Source: Flavobacterium psychrophilum (GTDB taxonomy: Bacteria; Bacteroidota; Bacteroidia; Flavobacteriales; Flavobacteriaceae). From it: a DNA stretch of 16,072 nucleotides. The notes beneath the pieces are model-generated. The model worked only from the letters and a program-made list of their open reading frames with translations. It searched no databases and was not told the origin of the DNA. This document shows, one piece after another, positions 7,826 through 13,053 of this stretch. The stretch spans positions 1-16,072 of the forward strand of contig QFQM01000100.1 of assembly GCA_003243255.1 (NCBI GenBank), read 5' to 3'. Within the stretch, counting starts at the first letter, position 1. Every line of letters begins with the position of its first letter. The position numbers and the translations under genes were made by a program.

Positions 7826-8101
7826 TTAAGGTTCAATCTTCCATAGTAGGTTTGTACACGTGTTCGGAGCAGTCAGCTGATAAACTTGTGTAACACCTGA
7901 TCGACATAAATCGGAGGTAACATTAGTGTCACACATCTCCGATGTGAGCGCGCAGGGGCTTAGAGGATTTCCCGTTTGAATGTGTCCGTTCACAAATGCT
8001 TGAGAATCTGCAACTCCCATTGCAGTTGTCATAAAAGCTCCTGTAATACCTATCGCAAATACCCCCAGGCGTGTTAAGCCAGTTAAAAAATTGTTTTTCA
8101 T
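7826..8101 (-). CDS. Small exported four-cysteine protein, DUF6520-like (copy 1)
   Basis: 91 aa. The N-terminus MKNNFLTGLTRLGVFAIGIT is basic-hydrophobic and reads as a signal peptide, with likely cleavage after TTAMGVADS or nearby. The mature part, HIQTGNPLSPC onward, has four cysteines at 50, 57, 66 and 82 and ends LLWKIEP. The layout (signal, QTG motif, Cys-x6-Cys, a third Cys before a QxYQL strand, and a last Cys before an L-W/Y-K-I end) resembles the Bacteroidota DUF6520 family. I give this from memory of the family, not a search. Function is unknown. It is the last gene of a leftward operon, with its own terminator just downstream. Confidence 0.82.
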   Translation of the reverse strand: MKNNFLTGLTRLGVFAIGITGAFMTTAMGVADSQAFVNGHIQTGNPLSPCALTSEMCDTNVTSDLCRSGVTQVYQLTAPNTCTNLLWKIEP

Positions 8102-8125
8102 AGTGTTTAATAATTTAGTTGTGAT

Positions 8126-8185
8126 CTACTCTTTTTCAGGTTTTCGATCCAATCCCTGATATGCGGCTTTGTATTTTTTTCTCAT
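8126..8185 (-). CDS. Possible 19-codon leader ORF upstream of copy 1
   Basis: Minus-strand ATG (8183-8185) to TAG (8126-8128) encodes MRKKYKAAYQGLDRKPEKE. It ends 24 nt before the copy 1 start. The last part (YQGLDRKPEKE-stop) is repeated exactly upstream of copies 2 and 3. The repeat is conserved at DNA level past the stop codon, so coding is not proven. It may be a real leader peptide or just part of a conserved untranslated leader. Confidence 0.35.
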   Translation of the reverse strand: MRKKYKAAYQGLDRKPEKE

Positions 8186-8260
8186 GTTAACAAATAGTAG
8201 GCTGGTTTGCTACGATTTGAAATAAGAAAATTAAAATGAATGGATACGGCCTAAGTGATA

Positions 8261-8288
8261 CAAAGCGGTTTCAATAAAAACCGCTTTG
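8261..8288 (-). terminator. Hairpin terminator of copy 2
   Basis: CAAAGCGGTTT (8261-8271) pairs with AAACCGCTTTG (8278-8288), an 11-bp stem with a 6-nt loop. It lies directly downstream (minus strand) of the copy 2 stop. The following T-run is short, so some read-through to copy 1 is plausible. Confidence 0.7.
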
Positions 8289-8300
8289 CTTTGAATTGCA

Positions 8301-8576
8301 CTACGGTTGGATTTTGTAAAGTGTAGTTGCACAGGTATTTGTAGCAGTCAATCTGTACAGTTGCGTGCTGCCAGAGCGGCATACTTCCGCAGTTTCTTCT
8401 ACGTCACACGTTACGGATGATTGATTACACGGATTAAGAGGGTTACCTGTCTGGATATGGCCAGGAACAAAAGGAGGTGCGTCAGCAGTTCCCATTGAGG
8501 TGGTCATAAATGCTCCGGTAATAGCGATGGCAAACACGCCCAGGCGTGTTAAGCCGCTTAAGAAATTGTTTTTCAT
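8301..8576 (-). CDS. Small exported four-cysteine protein, DUF6520-like (copy 2)
   Basis: 91 aa, paralogue of its two neighbours. The signal region MKNNFLSGLTRLGVFAIAIT differs from copy 1 at two positions. Cysteines are at 50, 57, 66 and 82, exactly as in copy 1, and the protein ends TLYKIQP. Residues between the cysteines differ (NPCNQSSVTCDVEETAEVC here), so the scaffold is kept while the surface varies. Even spacing and shared leader and terminator show tandem duplication. Function unknown. Confidence 0.82.
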   Translation of the reverse strand: MKNNFLSGLTRLGVFAIAITGAFMTTSMGTADAPPFVPGHIQTGNPLNPCNQSSVTCDVEETAEVCRSGSTQLYRLTATNTCATTLYKIQP

Positions 8577-8600
8577 AATGTTTAATGATTTAGTTGTGAT

Positions 8601-8639
8601 CTACTCTTTTTCAGGTTTTCGATCCAATCCCTGATACAT
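8601..8639 (-). CDS. Possible 12-codon leader ORF upstream of copy 2
   Basis: Minus-strand ATG (8637-8639) to TAG (8601-8603) encodes MYQGLDRKPEKE, identical in its last 11 residues to the ORF before copy 1. In the same frame upstream codons read KKYRA, matching KKYKA of copy 1, but the copy 1 ATG is a GCG here. Any longer form would need a non-ATG start. Confidence 0.3.
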   Translation of the reverse strand: MYQGLDRKPEKE

Positions 8640-8734
8640 AGCCCTGTATTTTTTACCCGCCAAACAAATAGTGGTCTGGTTTATAAAGACTTTAAACACT
8701 AATTTTAAAATAAACGAATGCATCCTGAATAATA

Positions 8735-8761
8735 CAAAGCGGTTTTATTGAAACCGCTTTG
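8735..8761 (-). terminator. Hairpin terminator of copy 3
   Basis: CAAAGCGGTTT (8735-8745) pairs with AAACCGCTTTG (8751-8761) around a 5-nt loop. The stem is identical to that of copy 2. It sits just downstream (minus strand) of the copy 3 stop. Confidence 0.7.
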
Positions 8762-8773
8762 CTTTTAATTGCA

Positions 8774-9058
8774 CTACGGTTGGATTTTCCAAAGTGTAGT
8801 ATTACAGGAAGTTGGAGCACTATTTAACTGATAAAGTTGTGCACCTCCATTGCTAACGCGACATACTTCAGACGTTGTCTCGGTGTTACACATCACTGAT
8901 GTTTCGTCACACGGGTCGAAAGGATTACCGGTCTGCAGATGACCATTAACAATTGCAAAGGAATCAGCACGTCCCATGGCAGTAGTCATAAATGCTCCCG
9001 TAATAGCTATGGCAAACACACCCAGGCGTGTTAAGCCGGTAAAAAAACTATTTTTCAT
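8774..9058 (-). CDS. Small exported four-cysteine protein, DUF6520-like (copy 3)
   Basis: 94 aa, the promoter-proximal paralogue, next to the MauE-like gene. The signal region is MKNSFFTGLTRLGVFAIAIT. Cysteines are at 50, 57, 66 and 85. The three extra residues fall between Cys66 and Cys85 (RVSNGGAQLYQL), and the protein ends TLWKIQP. The start lies 76 nt from the upstream MauE-like stop, within the conserved leader. It is likely co-transcribed with that gene. Four conserved cysteines in an exported protein suggest two disulfides; this is inference. Confidence 0.82.
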   Translation of the reverse strand: MKNSFFTGLTRLGVFAIAITGAFMTTAMGRADSFAIVNGHLQTGNPFDPCDETSVMCNTETTSEVCRVSNGGAQLYQLNSAPTSCNTTLWKIQP

Positions 9059-9082
9059 AATGTTAAATAATAAAGTTGCGAT

Positions 9083-9121
9083 CTACTCTTTTTCAGGTTT
9101 TCGATCTAATCCCTGATACAT
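9083..9121 (-). CDS. Possible 12-codon leader ORF upstream of copy 3
   Basis: Minus-strand ATG (9119-9121) to TAG (9083-9085) encodes MYQGLDRKPEKE, the same as before copy 2. The Leu codon is TTA here and TTG in the other two units, a synonymous difference. The preceding in-frame codons read YKA, as in copy 1, before a TGA further up. The ORF sits between the MauE-like stop and copy 3. Confidence 0.3.
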   Translation of the reverse strand: MYQGLDRKPEKE

Positions 9122-9134
9122 GGCCTTGTATGCA

Positions 9135-10649
9135 TTATTTCACGTATTCTGACGTGATATTTTTTCCTAAGTTGTATTTGATAATTGATGTCCCAACCAT
9201 TGCATAGAAAGCATCCTCATAGACAGCAAACGTCCTTAGCTTTTTGTCTTGCTCATGATAGACATAAAAACTTGCGATATATTTTCCATTCTTCATGTTA
9301 TATACATCAATGGTACTGGATTCTTTCCGCATGTTTGTCGGCTCAAACCGTCCTAGATTAACGGATTGAATAAATAGCAGGTTTTTATAAACTGTACTGT
9401 ATTTATTGACAACCAAAGGAGGTGCTGATAGCTGGCTGAACCCGCTTTGCCTTGAAGTACCAACTTTTATTTTGGCAATTGAATTGGTGTCTATTGTTTT
9501 ACCTTTACTCAAGTGTTCTAATTGAGGATTGGTTATGAGGTATTGATTGCGGTAGCGGTAAACATAGATGAATTTCTTCCAGCGCTCTTCATAGAACATG
9601 TCACCATCGGTATCAAATACACCGTCTACCTGTGTTGTCAACACACTTTGAGAATTAAATGCCTTACTGATTTGGAGTTCTTGCCGGCTCAGGTAATTTT
9701 TACCAGTCTTGGGATTGACATTCCGGGTTATTATACTACTACTGTCAATTATCGCAGCATTGTTGAAAAATTCAGGTGTTTTTTCAAAACTCTTGATTTT
9801 CCAGTCTTTTTTTGATCCCCAAATAATTTCAGGGACAGTACCGTCATAATAATAAAAATCTGAAGGTCCAACGTTGAGTTTTAAATAGATATACTTATCA
9901 TCAGTAGTTGGAAAGGTAATATCATGGACTTGGATTGAAGTTAGTGCTGTGTCAATTTGAGTAATTCTTTGAAAGGCTTTACTATTACCTAAATAAATCT
10001 TTTTATCATTAATGCCCGCGAAATAATAGGTATTGTATTTTAAGTCAAGTAGTTTTCCCTTACGTGCAGTAGCTGGGACAAATTTTCGAATGAAAGGGTT
10101 GGATTTAGAAAGCCTGCTTTCTGACACGTTATAAAGTTGCATCAATACTAATGCAGAAATAACTAAGGTAAATAACAATCCCGCACCTGTAAGTGCTGTT
10201 TTTTTTAGCTTATCTTTTGTAGTTGTAGAAGATAGATTTATCTGCAATATACCTACCGCTCCGAGTAGAATAAAAAAAGCGTTAAATATCAGGTGTTGCC
10301 GCCAACCTAATTTTTCTAGTATTCCTCCACAGGAACATGGAATATAGGAACTGAAATTAAGAATAATATAGATATATGCTGTAAAAAAGCACATTAGCAG
10401 GAAACAACAGTAAAGTGCCCATATCCTGAATTTAGGAATCAACAGCCCGATAGCTATTAGAATTTCTGAAATTGGAACCAACCATCTGAGTATTGAAGCA
10501 TAGGCGCCAATAAGTGGTGATTGCCCGAGTTGAATTGAAAAATCATCGAATTCTAAAAGTTTACTGACAGCTGCATACACAAACAGTAAAATATAAAGCA
10601 AACAAATGACCTCAACTGCTATTCTCTTAAATGAAGGTGCTGGTTTCAT
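9135..10649 (-). CDS. MauE/DoxX-like redox membrane protein fused to a beta-rich exported domain
   Basis: 504 aa. Residues 1-175 form a membrane domain with about five hydrophobic segments (12-33, 48-71, 76-98, 118-138, 152-173). Before the fourth is the motif CSCGG (Cys105, Cys107), followed by ILEKLGWRQHLIFN. This matches the MauE/DoxX redox-associated membrane family known in Bacteroidota, which is thought to act in disulfide formation or thiol redox across the membrane. Residues about 180-504 are rich in Tyr/Thr/Ile strands with repeated short beta motifs (KYIYLKL, KKFIYVYRYRNQYLI, KNLLFIQSVN, YDAFYAMVG-type) and look like a propeller-like domain outside the membrane. Ordinary MauE proteins are only about 130-180 aa, so this is a fusion. 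It lies upstream of three four-cysteine exported proteins on the same strand, a likely substrate set. The 144 bp upstream (10650-10793) is AT-rich and should hold the promoter, but I see only a weak off-spaced TATAATTTG match. Confidence 0.8.
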   Translation of the reverse strand: MKPAPSFKRIAVEVICLLYILLFVYAAVSKLLEFDDFSIQLGQSPLIGAYASILRWLVPISEILIAIGLLIPKFRIWALYCCFLLMCFFTAYIYIILNFSSYIPCSCGGILEKLGWRQHLIFNAFFILLGAVGILQINLSSTTTKDKLKKTALTGAGLLFTLVISALVLMQLYNVSESRLSKSNPFIRKFVPATARKGKLLDLKYNTYYFAGINDKKIYLGNSKAFQRITQIDTALTSIQVHDITFPTTDDKYIYLKLNVGPSDFYYYDGTVPEIIWGSKKDWKIKSFEKTPEFFNNAAIIDSSSIITRNVNPKTGKNYLSRQELQISKAFNSQSVLTTQVDGVFDTDGDMFYEERWKKFIYVYRYRNQYLITNPQLEHLSKGKTIDTNSIAKIKVGTSRQSGFSQLSAPPLVVNKYSTVYKNLLFIQSVNLGRFEPTNMRKESSTIDVYNMKNGKYIASFYVYHEQDKKLRTFAVYEDAFYAMVGTSIIKYNLGKNITSEYVK

Positions 10650-10793
10650 ATTCGCTATAGTAAGGTTTAAATAAGTTGGATTGATAAAGCCAAATTATAT
10701 TTAAAACTTTGATAATCACATAGCCAAAACAAGACAAAATCACTCAAAAACAGTCATTTACAAAATGAATATAAAAAATTGTCGCAGTTGAAA

Positions 10794-11039
10794 TTACAAT
10801 ACTGTCACAGCATCGGTAAGTACCTCGTCTGCTATAAATGAAGAAGTGTAGGTTATAACATCCAGTTTTCTTTCGGATGAAATAGTGAAATAATGAATAT
10901 AAAATTCCTCACCGTCATCATCAAAATGAATGATATCGGTAAAGGATTGTGCTATAAGGTTGCCTTTAAGCTTTAGTATTTTACGTGCGGTAACAGGATC
11001 AATGTCTTTTTTTACCCGAAAGCGTATAATAGTAGTCAT
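10794..11039 (-). CDS. Unknown 81-aa protein in the lexA-like operon
   Basis: 81 aa, begins MTTIIRFRVKKDIDPVTARK, has no signal peptide or cysteines, and ends DEVLTDAVTVL. The start lies 4 nt after the LexA-like stop, so it is co-transcribed and probably translationally coupled. Predicted alternation of strands and one helix (DPVTARKILKLKG) with an acidic loop (FDDDGEEF) suggests a small alpha/beta fold. I do not recognise the family. The operon position points to a role in the DNA-damage response or modulation of the repressor, by association only. Confidence 0.75.
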   Translation of the reverse strand: MTTIIRFRVKKDIDPVTARKILKLKGNLIAQSFTDIIHFDDDGEEFYIHYFTISSERKLDVITYTSSFIADEVLTDAVTVL

Positions 11040-11043
11040 CTGA

Positions 11044-11808
11044 TTACTGTAGTTTTTTTAAAGCTTTTATCTCATCTCTCAGGGTGTTGAACATATCGCG
11101 GATACTCTGTGGCTCCAGGCTGTCAGGTTCAGATTCTGTGGTGGCGATACTACAAGCATATTCCCATATCTCCAGTATATCAGATGCTTTAACGGAATAC
11201 GGCTCGTAAAAGGAATTATCAGAACTCAGCATCAGGCTGTTCTTGCCGTTTCTGTTTATGCGCTTATATACAATACCGTCATTTTTGGTAAGGAGGATAT
11301 AGGTTCTTCCATCCCTGACTTCGCCAAGAGTTTCTAAATATTTTCCAATGATAAAAGAACCATCCCTGTGGGGTGGCATCGAATCCCCAGATACAGGAAA
11401 GGCCCTAAATTTTCCGTTTTTTAGAAAGGGCAGTGAGATTTGCTGTAAGCCTTCGATGAACTCAGGGTCGCTATAACCGGTAAGGTATCCGGCTTTGGCT
11501 TTTTGAGGGATGATCTCAATAGTGTTTTCCCCAACTGTGTCAATGGTAATCGGCAACAATATCCGGTTGTCCTCCAGTTTCAGTATCCCATCCATATCAA
11601 TTTTACGCAAGTCGACATTCAATAGCAGGTCGATGCTGACATGATAGTACTTCGAGATGCGCTTTAGTATATCATAGGGCGCCTCAGAGGTTCCGGACTC
11701 ATATTTTACATAGCGCGCACGCGCAATTAGAAGCGCTGTGGCAAGCTTTTCCTGAGAAATATTCTTTTGAACTCTCAGGTATCTGATGTTGTCGGAAAAT
11801 AAAGACAT
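11044..11808 (-). CDS. LexA-like repressor: XRE HTH plus S24 self-cleaving peptidase domain
   Basis: 254 aa. Residues 5-60 are an XRE helix-turn-helix (IRYLRVQKNISQEKLATALL, then ARARYVKYESGTSEAPYDIL). Residues about 100-215 are an S24/LexA peptidase fold. The candidate scissile bond is Ala106-Gly107 (KAKAGYLTGY), the nucleophile Ser143 in SGDSM, and the general base Lys182 in VYKRI. The Ser-Lys spacing is close to that of classical LexA. A C-terminal acidic/helical tail (TTESEPDSLEPQ... to KALKKLQ) extends past the usual domain. Unlike classical LexA it uses an XRE, not a winged-helix, DNA-binding domain, as in phage-type repressors. It is divergent from the dinB-like/dnaE operon across an 88-bp region with an inverted repeat, so it most likely represses both and is relieved by RecA-triggered cleavage (inference from family behaviour). 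Confidence 0.88.
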   Translation of the reverse strand: MSLFSDNIRYLRVQKNISQEKLATALLIARARYVKYESGTSEAPYDILKRISKYYHVSIDLLLNVDLRKIDMDGILKLEDNRILLPITIDTVGENTIEIIPQKAKAGYLTGYSDPEFIEGLQQISLPFLKNGKFRAFPVSGDSMPPHRDGSFIIGKYLETLGEVRDGRTYILLTKNDGIVYKRINRNGKNSLMLSSDNSFYEPYSVKASDILEIWEYACSIATTESEPDSLEPQSIRDMFNTLRDEIKALKKLQ

Positions 11809-11825
11809 AAGCTTTTTGTTGCTAT

Positions 11826-11858
11826 TTAGAACAGCAAATATATATTATTTTGTTCTAA
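11826..11858. promoter_or_regulatory. Candidate repressor operator, TTAGAACA-N17-TGTTCTAA
   Basis: TTAGAACA (11826-11833) and TGTTCTAA (11851-11858) are perfect 8-bp inverted repeats with a 17-bp AT-rich spacer, centred between the LexA-like start and the dinB-like start. A further half-site-like GTCTAAT follows at 11864. The location and symmetry fit a dimer or tetramer site of the adjacent repressor. The wide spacing could instead mean two separate half sites. Confidence 0.55.
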
Positions 11859-11865
11859 TCTGGTC

Positions 11866-11873
11866 TAATTTTG
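11866..11873 (+). promoter_or_regulatory. Probable -7 element of the dinB-like/dnaE operon
   Basis: TAATTTTG matches the Bacteroidota -7 consensus TAnnTTTG. It lies 23 nt before the dinB-like ATG and 7 nt after the inverted repeat, so a bound repressor would cover the -33 zone. No good TTTG is found at 19-21 nt upstream, so the promoter would be weak or depend on other contacts. On the minus strand TATATTTG (complement of 11835-11842), inside the inverted repeat, is a candidate -7 for the repressor gene. Confidence 0.4.
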
Positions 11874-11896
11874 TTTCGTACTAAATGTAATGATTT

Positions 11897-13051
11897 ATGG
11901 AACGCTCGGTTGTACATATGGACCTTGATACTTTTTTTGTTTCCTGTGTAAGGCTGCAAAACAGCACTTTAGAGGGGATCCCGCTTATTGTGGGAGGCGG
12001 GGATCGCGGTGTGGTAGCTTCCTGCTCTTACGAGGCAAGGAAGTTTGGCGTGCATTCCGCCATGCCCATCAAAATGGCGCTCCGCCTGTGTCCTGAAGCC
12101 AAAGTGGTAAAGGGTGATATGGAATTATTTTCACGTTTCTCTAATACCGTCTCGCAAATTATCGAGGAACGGGCACCCGTTATGGAAAAGGCATCTATCG
12201 ATGAATTTTATCTTGACATTACGGGTATGGACAAATTTCATGGCTCTTACAAATGGACTAATGAACTTTCTACTTTGATTACTCATGAGACAGGTCTGCC
12301 TATCAGTTTTGCCCTGTCTGTGAACAAAACCGTTTCCAAGATTGCTACAGGCGAAGGCAAGCCCAAGGGCAACCTTGAAATCCCGCAGCCTATGGTACAG
12401 CAGTTCCTGAACCCTCTATCCATCCGTAAGATCCCTATGGTGGGCGATGCTACTTTTAAGCTCCTATCACGTATCGCCATACGAAATATACAGACGTTGG
12501 CCGAAATGCCCGTCAATGTATTGCAGGAAATGATTGGTAAGAACGGCATTGAGTTGTGGAAAAAGGCGAACGGGATTGATAACAATCCGGTAGAACCTTA
12601 TCGTGAGCGTAAGTCCCTTTCCACCGAAGATACGTTCCATCAGGATACCACCGATTTGGTATTCCTGCGGTCGGTATTATGTACCATGGTGGAGAAACTG
12701 GCCTACCAGCTGCGCAGTGAACAGTGGCTTACCTCGAATGTGACCGTAAAGATCCGCTATTCAAATTTTGATACTGAGACACGTCAGGTAACTTTATCCT
12801 ATACCGCCTCTGACCATACCCTTACCAAAGCGGTGCTCGAAGCTTTTGATAAACTCTACCAGCGCCGTATGAGTCTCCGCCTTGTAGGGGTGCGTTTCAG
12901 CAAACTGGTGCGTGGTTCGTACCAGATCAATCTTTTCGAGGACACACAGGAAATGATGTCGCTGTACCAGGCAATGGATAAGATCAAGAATCGCTTTGGC
13001 TCCGGAGCTGTGATGCGTGGTAGCGGGATGTATCATACTAAAGCGTTATAA
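11897..13051 (+). CDS. dinB: Y-family DNA polymerase (DinB/Pol IV-like)
   Basis: Translesion DNA polymerase, 384 aa. The catalytic carboxylates are intact: Asp9 in HMDLDTFF, and Asp102/Glu103 in ASIDEFYLD. The aromatic steric-gate position is Phe13 or Phe14. Family motifs VASCSYEARKFGVHSAMP, SKIATGEGKPKG and IRKIPMVG are present, followed by a little-finger domain. Near the C-terminus Gln343-Ile-Asn-Leu-Phe347 fits a beta-clamp binding motif (QxxLF). Because the active site is intact this is a working polymerase, not an ImuB-type inactive paralogue. It is divergent from the LexA-like repressor and the dnaE-like start is only 2 nt beyond its stop, so the two polymerases are made together. Confidence 0.93.
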   Translation: MERSVVHMDLDTFFVSCVRLQNSTLEGIPLIVGGGDRGVVASCSYEARKFGVHSAMPIKMALRLCPEAKVVKGDMELFSRFSNTVSQIIEERAPVMEKASIDEFYLDITGMDKFHGSYKWTNELSTLITHETGLPISFALSVNKTVSKIATGEGKPKGNLEIPQPMVQQFLNPLSIRKIPMVGDATFKLLSRIAIRNIQTLAEMPVNVLQEMIGKNGIELWKKANGIDNNPVEPYRERKSLSTEDTFHQDTTDLVFLRSVLCTMVEKLAYQLRSEQWLTSNVTVKIRYSNFDTETRQVTLSYTASDHTLTKAVLEAFDKLYQRRMSLRLVGVRFSKLVRGSYQINLFEDTQEMMSLYQAMDKIKNRFGSGAVMRGSGMYHTKAL

Positions 13052-13053
13052 CC

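Larger units (their letters stand above)
7785..9134 (-). repeat. Three tandem ~475-bp gene units (terminator, small gene, leader)
   Basis: The pattern repeats three times: hairpin with core GCGGTTT/AAACCGC, a 91-94 codon gene, then an upstream leader. The minus-strand leader reads CAGGGATTGGATCGAAAACC followed by TGAAAAAGAGTAGATC and an ATTAAACA-like stretch before the ATG. The gene ends are at 7826, 8301 and 8774, giving steps of 475 and 473 bp. Leader and signal-peptide regions are nearly identical. The middles of the genes and the spacers between leader and next hairpin have diverged. The third unit abuts the stop of the MauE-like gene directly, without its own spacer. Confidence 0.85.

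Noticed and set aside
7785..9134. CRISPR array or insertion sequence as explanation of the tandem repeats
   Set aside because: The repeat unit is about 475 bp and contains a gene, leader and terminator. There are no short direct repeats with spacers, no transposase and no terminal inverted repeats.
9522..9815. 97-codon plus-strand ORF opposite the MauE-like gene
   Set aside because: It lies wholly antisense to a well-supported gene, has no leader or neighbours on its strand, and resembles no protein I know.
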